A stretch of DNA of 64,000 nucleotides. Origin: Neisseria sp. Marseille-Q5346 (GTDB lineage: Bacteria > Pseudomonadota > Gammaproteobacteria > Burkholderiales > Neisseriaceae). How positions within the stretch are numbered: the stretch's first letter is position 1; each line of letters starts with the position of its first letter. Shown one piece after another: positions 1 to 8,626 of the stretch. A model generated the notes under the pieces. That model saw nothing but the letters and a program-made list of their open reading frames with translations. It searched no databases and was not told the origin of the DNA. A program made the position numbers and the translations under genes. The DNA lies in contig NZ_OX336253.1 in NCBI RefSeq assembly GCF_946902045.1, positions 1,860,001 through 1,924,000 of the forward strand, written 5' to 3'.

Positions 1-231
1 TCAGTCCGCCTGCGTGTGTTTGAACGCGGGGTAGGGGAAACTCAGGCTTGCGGCACCGGAGCGTGTGCGGCGGTGGTGGCAGGCGTGCGCAATGGTTTGC
101 TGAAAGCGGGTGCGCCTGTGCGTGTTACTCTGCCTGGCGGCGAATTGTTTATCAGTTGGGAAGAAGGTGGCGATGTGCAAATGACCGGCCCTGCTGAAAC
201 CGTTTTCGAAGGCGAGTTGCAGTATTCATGA
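1..231 (+). CDS. dapF: Diaminopimelate epimerase, C-terminal part
   Basis: The frame is open from base 1, so the gene starts outside the window. DapF interconverts LL- and meso-diaminopimelate in the cytoplasm, for lysine and peptidoglycan synthesis. The fragment keeps the signature [12 protein letters not shown], which carries the second of the two catalytic cysteines, and the usual closing strand with [11 protein letters not shown]. Its TGA stop overlaps the ATG of the next gene (ATGA), so the two are probably translationally coupled. Only about 76 residues are visible. The family assignment is firm from the motif. Confidence 0.93.
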   Translation, partial: SVRLRVFERGVGETQACGTGACAAVVAGVRNGLLKAGAPVRVTLPGGELFISWEEGGDVQMTGPAETVFEGELQYS

Positions 232-830
232 TGGTTTCTTTGGATTTTTGGTTTGCCATTGCGTATGCTGCGGTATCGTTGGCGTTTATTTTTCGTGCGC
301 AGCGGTTTCAATGGTTTTGGGCTGCGGTGCTGTTGTGGCTGGGGATTTCGGCACTGGGCGCGCGCCTGTTGCCCGGAATGTGGGGCTTTACGCATACAGG
401 CCCTTTGTTCATCCCTCATTTTTACCTGACCGCCGCCAGTGTTTTCTTCTTTATTGACGATTGCAGTAAAACGGAAGACAGAAAGTTTTGGTCGGCAGGC
501 GAATATGCCGGTTTGACCTTATTTGCCGTTTCCAATGTCGTCATGACTTTGGCTTTTGTTTTCCTGGCCTGCGCCGTTTATTTCATCTTGCCGCTGGCAG
601 GCTCGGTTTTTGCATGGACGGCCTTGCTGAAAATTTATGCTTTGAAACCTATTTATTGGTTTGCATTGCAGGGCGTCCTGATGCTGGTGTTTTATCTGCA
701 CAGAGTGGTTGTTTGCAAGCAGTCTGCCTCTCTTTTCAGTATGCGGCAGATGTGGGCAGGCTGGACGGTTGCCGTCGTGATGCAGGCTGTGGTTGCCGTT
801 GCATTGATTTTTGAGCGCAGTGGATATTGA
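228..830 (+). CDS. Conserved hypothetical inner-membrane protein, about 200 aa
   Basis: The frame encodes 200 residues with about five or six hydrophobic segments (roughly residues 5-20, 28-45, 60-75, 92-118, 122-155 and 175-195). No catalytic motif is recognised, so no function is assigned. It overlaps the dapF stop by four bases, which implies co-transcription and coupling. ATG at 231 is an alternative start one codon in. The next gene, cysK, lies 106 bases downstream behind an uptake sequence. Confidence 0.7.
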   Translation: MMVSLDFWFAIAYAAVSLAFIFRAQRFQWFWAAVLLWLGISALGARLLPGMWGFTHTGPLFIPHFYLTAASVFFFIDDCSKTEDRKFWSAGEYAGLTLFAVSNVVMTLAFVFLACAVYFILPLAGSVFAWTALLKIYALKPIYWFALQGVLMLVFYLHRVVVCKQSASLFSMRQMWAGWTVAVVMQAVVAVALIFERSGY

Positions 831-936
831 CCGCGCTTGAACCAAAAGTTATAAAGAAAGAAATTTTCGATATTGGTTTTTCAGACGGCCTGAGTTTAAT
901 ATGCAGGCTGTATTACATCTAAATCAGGAGCAGGAA

Positions 937-1869
937 ATGAAAATTGCAAATAATATTACCGAGCTGATCGGCAACACACCTCTGGTGAAACTGAACCGCC
1001 TGACCGAAGGTTTAAAAGCGCAAATCGCGGTTAAACTTGAATTCTTTAATCCGGGCAGCAGCGTGAAAGACCGTATTGCCGAATCTATGATTGAAGCGGC
1101 CGAGCAAGCCGGTAAAATCAATAAAGATACCGTTATCGTCGAGGCAACCAGTGGCAATACCGGTATCGGTTTGGCAATGGTGTGTGCGGCCCGTGGTTAT
1201 AAATTGGCGATTACTATGCCTGAAAGCATGAGTAAAGAACGCAAAATGCTGCTGCGTGCATTCGGTGCAGAGTTGATTTTGACCCCTGCTGCCGAAGGTA
1301 TGGCGGGCGCTATCGCTAAAGCCCAGTCTTTGGTGGACGAACATCCAGATACTTACTTTATGCCGCGCCAATTTGATAACGAGGCTAATCCTGAAGTTCA
1401 CCGCAAAACCACTGCCGAAGAAATTTGGCGCGATACAGATGGTAAAGTGGATATTTTCGTGGCCGGTGTGGGTACGGGCGGTACGATTACCGGCGTGGGC
1501 GAAGTATTGAAAAAACACAAACCCGAAGTTCAAATCGTGGCTGTCGAGCCTGAGGCTTCTCCGGTATTGAGTGGTGGTGAAAAAGGCCCGCATCCGATTC
1601 AAGGTTTGGGCGCAGGCTTTATCCCCAGCGTTTTGAATACGACTGTTTACGACAGTATTGTCAAAGTACCTAACGAAGCAGCATTTGAAACCGCGCGCGC
1701 TATGGCTGAGAAAGAGGGTATTTTGGTGGGTATTTCTTCCGGTGCTGCGGTATGGAGCGCATTGCAACTGGCTAAAAAACCTGAAAACGAAGGCAAGCTG
1801 ATCGTTGTCTTGTTGCCATCATATGGCGAACGCTATCTTTCTACACCTCTGTTTGCCGATTTGGCATAA
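937..1869 (+). CDS. cysK: Cysteine synthase A (O-acetylserine sulfhydrylase)
   Basis: A PLP enzyme that makes L-cysteine from O-acetyl-L-serine and sulfide in the cytoplasm. The start at 937 is preferred over the upstream in-frame ATG at 901. It has a purine-rich ribosome site (AGGAGCAGGAA) just upstream and gives the usual 310-residue length. The PLP lysine is K44 in SSVKDR. The substrate loop TSGNTG lies near residue 75 and the phosphate-binding GTGGTITG near residue 180. The C terminus is full length. It ends at a one-uptake-sequence terminator and looks monocistronic. Confidence 0.95.
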   Translation: MKIANNITELIGNTPLVKLNRLTEGLKAQIAVKLEFFNPGSSVKDRIAESMIEAAEQAGKINKDTVIVEATSGNTGIGLAMVCAARGYKLAITMPESMSKERKMLLRAFGAELILTPAAEGMAGAIAKAQSLVDEHPDTYFMPRQFDNEANPEVHRKTTAEEIWRDTDGKVDIFVAGVGTGGTITGVGEVLKKHKPEVQIVAVEPEASPVLSGGEKGPHPIQGLGAGFIPSVLNTTVYDSIVKVPNEAAFETARAMAEKEGILVGISSGAAVWSALQLAKKPENEGKLIVVLLPSYGERYLSTPLFADLA

Positions 1870-1884
1870 TATAGGATTGTTGTT

Positions 1885-1912
1885 AAAAGGCCGTTTTCAG
1901 ACGGCCTTTTTT
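1885..1912 (+). terminator. Intrinsic terminator after cysK
   Basis: Arms AAAAGGCCGT (1885-1894) and ACGGCCTTTT (1901-1910) flank a six-base loop, followed by more T. Only the right side is a full uptake sequence; the left copy is reduced to GGCCGT. Confidence 0.8.
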
Positions 1913-1986
1913 GCGTATGGGCTTGAGATATCGTATGAAATCTGTTGTAATTCAGTTAATCTGTTTTGAATACCGTTATTCAAAAG

Positions 1987-2015
1987 TTGGTTTCTTAACG
2001 AATCATGCTTATAAT
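1987..2015 (+). promoter_or_regulatory. Sigma-70-like promoter of the lipoprotein gene
   Basis: TTGGTT at 1987-1992, a 17-base spacer, then a perfect TATAAT at 2010-2015. The predicted transcription start, about 2022, falls right at the chosen ATG (2023). The mRNA would then be leaderless or nearly so. Confidence 0.55.
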
Positions 2016-2022
2016 GCGCATT

Positions 2023-2523
2023 ATGAAAAAATACATTCTTCCTATTCTTGCCGTAGCGGCACTTGCCGGTTGTGAATCGATTTATGTTCCGACTTTGAAA
2101 GAAGTGCCAGTTCGACCAACCAACGTCAAAAAGCCTAAGGCTGATTCACAAGTTTCAGCCAGCGGTTATCATTTGGCTCCTTCGCATTGGGCAGATGTTT
2201 CCAAGATTCATGATGAAGCACGCCGCTTGAGCACCCAAGTGAGCCAAGGCAAGCTGACCAAAGTTCAGGCGGCCCAATATTTGAACCGCTTCCGTATCCA
2301 ACAAGTGGGACGCAACTCCGTCGATGACAGTATGTATGAAGTTTATCTGCGTTCCGCCGTTGACAGCCAACGTGGTGAGATTACTACCGAGCAATCCAAA
2401 CAGTACATCCAAGGTGCTTTGCGCGGTTGGCAACAACGCTGGAAAAACATGGATACTAAGCCAAGCAATCCTGCATTTACCAACTTCTTGATGGAAGTTA
2501 TGGATATGCAACCTTTGAAATAA
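2023..2523 (+). CDS. Putative outer-membrane lipoprotein, about 166 aa
   Basis: Starting at ATG 2023 gives MKKYILPILAVAALAGC, a lipoprotein signal peptide with lipobox LAGC, so Cys17 would be lipidated. The ATG at 2005 would add six residues before the signal and would overlap the -10 box. The mature part is hydrophilic and helical, with a proline/lysine linker after the Cys and a Gln- and Arg-rich helical body. No enzymatic motif is recognised. No ribosome site precedes 2023, which fits a leaderless mRNA. The gene ends at a perfect palindromic terminator. Function unknown. Confidence 0.75.
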   Translation: MKKYILPILAVAALAGCESIYVPTLKEVPVRPTNVKKPKADSQVSASGYHLAPSHWADVSKIHDEARRLSTQVSQGKLTKVQAAQYLNRFRIQQVGRNSVDDSMYEVYLRSAVDSQRGEITTEQSKQYIQGALRGWQQRWKNMDTKPSNPAFTNFLMEVMDMQPLK

Positions 2524-2538
2524 AAAAGTCATAAACTG

Positions 2539-2574
2539 AGAAGGCCGTCTGAATATTCAGACGGCCTTCTTTTT
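2539..2574 (+). terminator. Palindromic double-DUS terminator
   Basis: A perfect 32-base palindrome (2539-2570) made of two abutting uptake sequences, followed by TTTTG. It can act on both strands and separates the lipoprotein gene from the convergent YkvA-type gene. Confidence 0.85.
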
Positions 2575-2607
2575 GTATTTATATATGTGTAGTCAAACTT
2601 TATCCAA

Positions 2608-2991
2608 TTAAGAACCAAACAGCTTGTCAGCCGCTTGACGGGCTTTTTCTTGAATATCTTCGGTTAGATAATTTTTCATCTGAGAATAAACCAACGCAAT
2701 GACGGCAATGTCATCACTGAAGCCAAATGGAATCAGAAGGTCGGGAATACTGTCGATAGGGCTGAGGAAGTAAACCAGTGCGCCGACAATAATCATTTTG
2801 GCGCGTTTGGGTGTATGTTCGGATTCCCAGAGATAATAAAGCGCATAAAGCTGGCGGACGACAGGTTTGCCCAAGCGACCGGCAAAGCGTCCGAGTTTTT
2901 TCATGAAGCCGGATGTGTCTAAGTTTCGACGGTGAAAGGAGGGGATGTAGTCTTCCGGATCGGGTGTGTTTTGATGAGGGGAGTGTGCCAT
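2608..2991 (-). CDS. YkvA/DUF1232 family membrane protein, 127 aa
   Basis: The start at 2991 is chosen because AAGGAAG lies upstream at good spacing. The longer frame begins 15 codons earlier without a ribosome site. The C-terminal half carries the DUF1232 hallmark YFLSPIDSIPDLLIP followed by GFSDDIAVI, a short membrane-associated helical hairpin found in many bacterial YkvA-type proteins of uncertain function. The N-terminal half is basic and hydrophilic. It is transcribed towards the lipoprotein gene. Confidence 0.8.
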   Translation of the reverse strand: MAHSPHQNTPDPEDYIPSFHRRNLDTSGFMKKLGRFAGRLGKPVVRQLYALYYLWESEHTPKRAKMIIVGALVYFLSPIDSIPDLLIPFGFSDDIAVIALVYSQMKNYLTEDIQEKARQAADKLFGS

Positions 2992-3453
2992 GATTGAGCT
3001 TCCTTTTAAGGTATGGAAACATTGTTGGTGTTGCACTGTATTTTAGTCCATCTAGGGATGGATGAAATGTCTTTGAATGTATAACTATGTAAGAGTAGTG
3101 GTGATAATGCAATAGTAATAAGTTAAGAATGGCTTATGCCTTTGTAAAGATTAGGTATCAAGAGTGAGAATTTATCTCACAATAGATACAATTCTCAAAC
3201 AATAATGATGTTATCGTAAGTGCTTTGATGGGAAGATGGCTTAATTGCAGGAAAGTAACAAAAAAGGCTAGCCACGCAAAAAAAAATCTAAGAATGATTG
3301 TTTGATTTTATTAGTCTTTTGGTAAAAATCATTAGAGCATTCATAAATTGCACTGTTCAAAATGAGATAAAACAGGTAAATTATGGTTTATGTAGCTTAT
3401 TGTAGTGCTGAGCTATAGGTTTTGAGCTGATAATAAATCTAGAGGAACTGACC
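2992..3453. promoter_or_regulatory. AT-rich intergenic region upstream of sdhC
   Basis: About 460 bases between the divergent YkvA-type gene and sdhC, clearly richer in A/T than the flanking genes. It holds a 17-base dyad, GTGAGA-N5-TCTCAC, at 3164-3180, and a run of nine A near 3280. No convincing -35/-10 pair could be fixed by eye. In N. meningitidis the sdhCDAB mRNA is a known target of small RNAs (NrrF, NmsR). Whether that applies here cannot be seen. Confidence 0.5.
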
Positions 3454-3831
3454 ATGTCCGCCAAATCACGCCCGGTATTTTTGGAAATTCCGAATATCCG
3501 ATTGCCCATACCGGGGATTGTATCTATTCTTCACCGTATCAGCGGCGTCGGCTTGTTTGTGATGCTGCCTGTTCTCTTGTATTTCTTCTCTGGAACGCTG
3601 GATCGCGAAGCGTCGTTTGAAGCATATCGTTCTGCTATCTCCAATCCGTTTGTGAAGCTGATTCTTATCGGTCTGTTGTGGGCGTATCTGCACCACTTTT
3701 TAGCCGGTATTCGCTTTCTATTTTTGGATGTGCATAAAGGCTTGGAATTAAATACTGCCCGTGCTACTGCTAAAGTTGTATTTGCTTCTGCTTTGATTCT
3801 GACCGTCGTTTTGGGAGCTTTATTATGGTAG
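3454..3831 (+). CDS. sdhC: Succinate dehydrogenase cytochrome b556 subunit
   Basis: First membrane anchor of complex II, 125 residues with three predicted transmembrane helices. It helps bind heme b and ubiquinone. The family signature RPVFLEI...HRISGV is seen in the first 35 residues. The second helix carries the His-rich segment AYLHHFLAGIRFL, where the heme ligand is expected. AGAGGA lies 8 bases upstream of the ATG. The gene overlaps sdhD by seven bases and opens the sdhCDAB-sdhE operon. Confidence 0.94.
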   Translation: MSAKSRPVFLEIPNIRLPIPGIVSILHRISGVGLFVMLPVLLYFFSGTLDREASFEAYRSAISNPFVKLILIGLLWAYLHHFLAGIRFLFLDVHKGLELNTARATAKVVFASALILTVVLGALLW

Positions 3832-4166
3832 ATCGTAAATTGACAGGTGCGCATTACGGTTTGCGCGATTGGGCAATGCAGCGTGCAACTGCGGTCATCA
3901 TGTTGGTGTACACCGTAGTTCTTTTGGTTGTTTTGTTCACGTTGCCTAAAGAATATTCGGCATGGCAGGCATTTTTTGATCAAACTTGGGTGAAAGTGTT
4001 TACCCAGGTGAGCTTCTTGGCCGTATTTTTGCATGCATGGGTAGGTATCCGTGATTTGTGGATGGACTACATTAAGCCTTTCGGCGTGCGTTTATTTTTA
4101 CAAGTTGCCACCATCGTTTGGTTGGTAGGCTGCTTGGTGTATTCAGTTAAAGTAATTTGGGGGTAA
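3825..4166 (+). CDS. sdhD: Succinate dehydrogenase hydrophobic anchor subunit
   Basis: Second membrane anchor of complex II, 113 residues with three predicted membrane helices. The segment [15 protein letters not shown] in the middle helix matches the heme/quinone-binding signature of SdhD. The start overlaps the end of sdhC and the stop is two bases before the sdhA ATG, so translation of C, D and A is probably coupled. Confidence 0.93.
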   Translation: MVDRKLTGAHYGLRDWAMQRATAVIMLVYTVVLLVVLFTLPKEYSAWQAFFDQTWVKVFTQVSFLAVFLHAWVGIRDLWMDYIKPFGVRLFLQVATIVWLVGCLVYSVKVIWG

Positions 4167-4168
4167 AT

Positions 4169-5932
4169 ATGAGTTTTCCTGTTCGTAAGTTTGATGCCGT
4201 GATTGTTGGCGGTGGTGGTGCAGGTTTACGCGCAGCCCTCCAATTGTCTAAATCTGGTTTGAATTGTGCTGTTTTGTCTAAAGTGTTCCCGACCCGTTCT
4301 CATACCGTGGCGGCTCAGGGCGGTATTTCTGCTTCATTGGGTAATGTGCAGGAAGACCGTTGGGATTGGCACATGTACGATACCGTGAAAGGTTCCGACT
4401 GGCTGGGCGATCAAGATGCGATTGAGTTTATGTGTCGCGCCGCGCCTGAAGCGGTGATTGAGTTGGAACACATGGGTATGCCTTTTGACCGCGTAGAAAG
4501 CGGCAAAATTTACCAACGTCCTTTTGGCGGCCATACTGCCGAACACGGTAAACGCGCGGTAGAACGTGCTTGCGCGGTTGCCGACCGTACCGGTCATGCG
4601 ATGTTGCATACGTTGTACCAACAAAACGTCCGTGCCAATACACAATTCTTTGTGGAATGGACTGCTCAAGATTTGATTCGTGATGAAAACGGCGATGTCG
4701 TCGGTGTAACCGCCATGGAAATGGAAACCGGCGAAGTTTATATTTTCCATGCTAAAGCCGTGATGTTTGCTACCGGTGGTGGCGGCCGTATTTATGCTTC
4801 TTCTACCAATGCCTATATGAATACCGGTGATGGTTTGGGTATTTGTGCCCGTGCAGGTATTCCGTTGGAAGACATGGAATTCTGGCAATTCCACCCGACC
4901 GGTGTGGCCGGTGCAGGCGTGTTAATTACCGAGGGTGTGCGCGGTGAAGGCGGTATTTTGTTGAACGCCAACGGCGAACGCTTTATGGAACGTTATGCCC
5001 CAACCGTAAAAGACTTGGCTTCCCGCGACGTGGTTTCCCGTGCAATGGCAATGGAAATCTACGAAGGTCGCGGTTGCGGCAAAAACAAAGACCACGTATT
5101 GCTGAAAATCGACCATATCGGTGCAGAAAAAATTATGGAAAAACTGCCGGGCATCCGTGAGATTTCCATTCAGTTTGCCGGTATCGACCCGATTAAAGAC
5201 CCGATTCCTGTCGTGCCGACTACCCACTACATGATGGGCGGTATTCCGACCAATTATCATGGCGAAGTTGTCGTTCCTCAAGGCGACGAATACGAAGTGC
5301 CTGTAAAAGGCCTGTATGCCGCAGGTGAGTGCGCCTGTGCTTCCGTACACGGTGCGAACCGCTTGGGTACCAACTCCCTGTTGGACTTGGTGGTATTTGG
5401 TAAAGCTGCCGGCGACAGCATGATTAAATTCATCAAAGAGCAAAGCGGTTGGAAACCTCTGCCTGCTAATGCCGGCGAATTGACCCGTCAACGTATCGAG
5501 CGTTTGGACAATCAAACAGGCGGTGAAAACGTTGATGCCTTGCGTCGCGAGCTGCAACGTTCTGTTCAGCTGCACGCCGGCGTGTTCCGTACCGATGAGA
5601 TTCTGAGCAAAGGCGTTCGAGAAATCATGGCGATTGCCGAGCGTGTGAAACGTACTGAAATCAAAGATAAGAGCAAAGTGTGGAATACCGCGCGTATCGA
5701 AGCTTTGGAATTGGATAATCTGATTGAAGTAGCGAAAGCGACTTTGGTGTCTGCCGAAGCACGTAAAGAATCGCGCGGCGCGCACGCTTCAGACGACCAT
5801 CCTGAGCGTGATGACGAAAACTGGATGAAACATACCCTGTATCATTCAGATACCAACACCTTGTCCTACAAACCGGTACATACCAAGCCTTTGAGCGTGG
5901 AATACATCAAACCGGCCAAACGCGTTTATTGA
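4169..5932 (+). CDS. sdhA: Succinate dehydrogenase flavoprotein subunit
   Basis: Catalytic subunit that oxidises succinate to fumarate using covalently bound FAD. The start is ATG 4169; the open frame extends four codons upstream to a TTG inside sdhD. This gives 587 residues, typical of the family. The N terminus has the dinucleotide fold GGGGAGL, then SHTVAAQGG with His45 as the FAD attachment residue. HPTG and the Arg/His active-site region THYMMGGI follow. It is followed by an uptake-sequence hairpin before sdhB. Confidence 0.96.
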   Translation: MSFPVRKFDAVIVGGGGAGLRAALQLSKSGLNCAVLSKVFPTRSHTVAAQGGISASLGNVQEDRWDWHMYDTVKGSDWLGDQDAIEFMCRAAPEAVIELEHMGMPFDRVESGKIYQRPFGGHTAEHGKRAVERACAVADRTGHAMLHTLYQQNVRANTQFFVEWTAQDLIRDENGDVVGVTAMEMETGEVYIFHAKAVMFATGGGGRIYASSTNAYMNTGDGLGICARAGIPLEDMEFWQFHPTGVAGAGVLITEGVRGEGGILLNANGERFMERYAPTVKDLASRDVVSRAMAMEIYEGRGCGKNKDHVLLKIDHIGAEKIMEKLPGIREISIQFAGIDPIKDPIPVVPTTHYMMGGIPTNYHGEVVVPQGDEYEVPVKGLYAAGECACASVHGANRLGTNSLLDLVVFGKAAGDSMIKFIKEQSGWKPLPANAGELTRQRIERLDNQTGGENVDALRRELQRSVQLHAGVFRTDEILSKGVREIMAIAERVKRTEIKDKSKVWNTARIEALELDNLIEVAKATLVSAEARKESRGAHASDDHPERDDENWMKHTLYHSDTNTLSYKPVHTKPLSVEYIKPAKRVY

Positions 5933-5937
5933 TGAGT

Positions 5938-5972
5938 TTTCAGACGGCCTTTATCTTGGAGGCCGTCTGAAA
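5938..5972 (+). repeat. Inverted DUS pair inside the sdh operon
   Basis: Arms of 13 bases (5938-5950 and 5960-5972) with a nine-base loop. The orientation is TTTCAGACGGCCT first, and no T run follows. It is therefore a strong hairpin between sdhA and sdhB but a poor terminator, and could act as an RNA-stability element within the operon. Confidence 0.85.
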
Positions 5973-6051
5973 CCTAACCATACCCACATTGAACTGCCTG
6001 AATCCATAATACAAAATCATTGGGCAGTTTATGAGAAAAGGAACACTTCTC

Positions 6052-6759
6052 ATGGAAAAAATGAGTTTTGAAATTTACCGTTACAACCCGGACGTTGATG
6101 CCAAGCCTTATATGCAACGTTACGAGTTGGAATTGGAACCAACCGACGTTAAACTTTTGGACGCTTTGGTGCGCCTGAAAGCACAAGATGATACATTGTC
6201 TTTCCGCCGTTCTTGCCGCGAAGGTATTTGCGGTTCTGACGGTATGAACATCAACGGCAAAAACGGCTTGGCATGTTTGACCGATTTGCGCAGCCTGAAA
6301 CAGCCGGTCAAAATCCGTCCTCTGCCGGGTCTGCCTGTTATCCGCGACCTGATTGTGGACATGACCCAATTCTTCAAACAATATCATTCCATCAAACCTT
6401 ATGTTGTCAACGACAATCCGATTGATGCGGACAAAGAGCGTTTGCAAACTCAGGAAGAGCGTAAAGAGTTGGACGGTTTGTACGAATGTATTTTGTGTGC
6501 CTGCTGCTCGACTGCCTGCCCGTCATTCTGGTGGAATCCTGATAAATTTGTCGGTCCGTCCGGTTTGCTGAATGCTTACCGCTTCATTGCGGACAGCCGC
6601 GATACCATTACTAATGAACGTTTGGACAATTTGAACGACCCATACCGTTTGTTCCGCTGCCACACCATTATGAACTGCGTAGACGTATGTCCTAAACACT
6701 TGAATCCGACCCGAGCCATCGGTAAGATTAAAGAGATTATGTTGAAACGAGCCGTTTAA
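6052..6759 (+). CDS. sdhB: Succinate dehydrogenase iron-sulfur subunit
   Basis: Electron-transfer subunit of complex II, 235 residues. Start 6052 is chosen over the in-frame ATG at 6031 because AAAGGAA lies upstream of it. The [2Fe-2S] motif CREGICGSDG, with a later Cys in GLAC, is in the N-terminal ferredoxin domain. The C-terminal domain carries CILCACCSTACP and CHTIMNCVDVCPK, the ligands of the [4Fe-4S] and [3Fe-4S] clusters. All expected cysteines are present. Confidence 0.96.
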   Translation: MEKMSFEIYRYNPDVDAKPYMQRYELELEPTDVKLLDALVRLKAQDDTLSFRRSCREGICGSDGMNINGKNGLACLTDLRSLKQPVKIRPLPGLPVIRDLIVDMTQFFKQYHSIKPYVVNDNPIDADKERLQTQEERKELDGLYECILCACCSTACPSFWWNPDKFVGPSGLLNAYRFIADSRDTITNERLDNLNDPYRLFRCHTIMNCVDVCPKHLNPTRAIGKIKEIMLKRAV

Positions 6760-6762
6760 GAA

Positions 6763-7011
6763 ATGATGGTTTTTGACGATATTGCCAAACGGAAAATCCG
6801 TTTTCAAACCCGCCGGGGATTATTGGAATTAGATTTAATCTTCGGCAGGTTCATGGAAAAAGAATTCGAGCACCTGAGTGATCAGGAATTGTCCGAATTT
6901 TCCGAAATCCTCGAATTTCAAGACCAAGAATTGCTTGCCTTGATTAACGGACATTCGGCAACGGACAAGAAGCACCTGATTCCCATGCTTGAAAAAATCA
7001 GACAGGCATGA
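6763..7011 (+). CDS. sdhE: FAD assembly factor SdhE
   Basis: A small all-helical cytoplasmic protein, 82 residues, that helps attach FAD covalently to SdhA. The family signature RRGLLELD (RGxxE) is present near residues 18-25, with the acidic stretch downstream. It starts three bases after the sdhB stop, and this linkage supports the assignment. A second ATG follows one codon in. A non-DUS hairpin follows it at 7020-7054. Confidence 0.92.
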   Translation: MMVFDDIAKRKIRFQTRRGLLELDLIFGRFMEKEFEHLSDQELSEFSEILEFQDQELLALINGHSATDKKHLIPMLEKIRQA

Positions 7012-7019
7012 TGTGTTAT

Positions 7020-7056
7020 AGAGCTTGTTTGCGATACCGATCCGAACAAGCTCTTT
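7020..7056 (+). terminator. Hairpin between sdhE and gltA
   Basis: Perfect 10-base arms, AGAGCTTGTT (7020-7029) and AACAAGCTCT (7045-7054), with a 15-base loop. Only two more T follow, so termination would be weak. It may mark the end of the sdh operon or partial read-through into gltA. Confidence 0.5.
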
Positions 7057-7133
7057 CCATACGGAGGCCGTCTGAAAAAAGACCGTGCCGCTTAGACGGC
7101 AACGAAAGCCCCAACCTACAAAGGAGTTTAAGA

Positions 7134-8417
7134 ATGTCTAAATCAGTCAAGCTCACCACCCCAAATCAAGAGACCTTGGAACTGCCAGTATTGGAAGCAA
7201 GTATCGGCCATGATGTGGTTGATATCCGTACTTTGACTAAAAATACAGGTCTGTTTTCCTTCGACCCCGGATTCGTTTCAACTGCAAGTTGCGAATCTAA
7301 AATCACTTATATTGATGGCGATGAAGGTCTGTTGTATTACCGTGGTTATCCTATCGAGCAGCTGGCCGAAAAATCTGATTACTTGGAAGTTTGCTACCTG
7401 TTGATCTACGGCGAGCTGCCTACGCCCGAACAGAAAAAAGAATTTGATGCTACAGTCGGTCGCCATACTATGCTGCATGAACAGCTGACTTGGTTCTTCC
7501 GCGGTTTCCGTCGCGATGCGCACCCAATGGCGATGATGGTTGGCGTGGTTGGCGCTTTGTCTGCTTTCTACCAAGACAGCTTGGATATTGCCAATCCTGA
7601 GCACCGCAAAATCGCGATTTACCGCTTAATCTCCAAAATTCCGACCATTGCGGCAATGTGTTACCGTTATTCCAACGGTCTGCCGTTCAATTATCCTAAA
7701 AATAACCTTTCCTATGCTGAAAACTTCTTGCACATGATGTTTGCCACACCATGTGAAGAATATAAACCTAATCCAGTATTGGCCCGCGCGCTCGACCGCA
7801 TCTTTATTTTGCATGCCGATCACGAGCAAAACGCGTCAACTTCAACCGTGCGTTTGGCTGGCTCTTCAGGCGCGAACCCATTTGCCTGTATCGCTGCTGG
7901 TATCGCCTGTCTGTGGGGTGCTTCACACGGCGGTGCAAACGAAGCTGTGTTGAAGATGCTGGACGAAATTGGCGATGTGTCTAATGTTGCCGAATACATG
8001 GAAGGTGTGAAACAACGCAAATACCGTTTGATGGGCTTCGGTCACCGCGTATACCGCAATATGGACCCACGAGCCAACATCATGCGCGAAACCTGTTATG
8101 AAGTCTTGAAAGAATTAGGCTTGGAAGACAGTCCTAAATTCAAACTGGCGATGGAATTGGAACAAATTGCACTGAAAGATCCATTCTTTGTTGAGCGCAA
8201 GCTGTATCCAAACGTCGATTTCTACTCCGGTATTGTCTTGTCCGCATTGGGTATTCCAACTGAAATGTTTACCGTTATCTTCGCATTGTCGCGCAGTGTA
8301 GGTTGGATTTCTCATTGGCATGAAATGATTAGCGATCCGGCACTGAAAATCGGTCGCCCACGTCAACTGTATACCGGTGCAGAGCGTCGCGATTACGTTC
8401 CGGTAGATAAACGCTAA
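7134..8417 (+). CDS. gltA: Citrate synthase (type II)
   Basis: Condenses acetyl-CoA with oxaloacetate to citrate. The ATG at 7134, after AAAGGAG, gives 427 residues, the normal size for hexameric Gram-negative enzymes. The open frame upstream to 7008 has no support. The active-site signature [14 protein letters not shown] is present, as are an upstream catalytic His region ([13 protein letters not shown]) and the C-terminal arginine-rich end. A DUS precedes it at about 7065-7075. It belongs to the TCA block. Confidence 0.95.
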   Translation: MSKSVKLTTPNQETLELPVLEASIGHDVVDIRTLTKNTGLFSFDPGFVSTASCESKITYIDGDEGLLYYRGYPIEQLAEKSDYLEVCYLLIYGELPTPEQKKEFDATVGRHTMLHEQLTWFFRGFRRDAHPMAMMVGVVGALSAFYQDSLDIANPEHRKIAIYRLISKIPTIAAMCYRYSNGLPFNYPKNNLSYAENFLHMMFATPCEEYKPNPVLARALDRIFILHADHEQNASTSTVRLAGSSGANPFACIAAGIACLWGASHGGANEAVLKMLDEIGDVSNVAEYMEGVKQRKYRLMGFGHRVYRNMDPRANIMRETCYEVLKELGLEDSPKFKLAMELEQIALKDPFFVERKLYPNVDFYSGIVLSALGIPTEMFTVIFALSRSVGWISHWHEMISDPALKIGRPRQLYTGAERRDYVPVDKR

Positions 8418-8530
8418 TAGACAATACATTAATATATTGTTGAAAAGTCGTTTGAAAAAATCGAATTGCTGTTTTCAATGAGGTTGGTCGTAATTAATTA
8501 AGTTGATAGCAGGTAATTTGATTTGAAATA

Positions 8531-8602
8531 GGGTAGAATAAAGTGTCATTTCAGACGGCCTGAATTCCGTTCGGAGAACACGGGATTCTACCCTTTGTTT
8601 AT
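8531..8602 (+). repeat. Long-loop inverted repeat between gltA and sucA
   Basis: GGGTAGAAT (8531-8539) and ATTCTACCC (8585-8593) enclose 45 bases that include one uptake sequence. A T-rich tract follows. It could be a weak gltA terminator or a folded sucA leader. Confidence 0.5.
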
Positions 8603-8626
8603 ATTTTAAAGAAAAGAGCTCACGCC

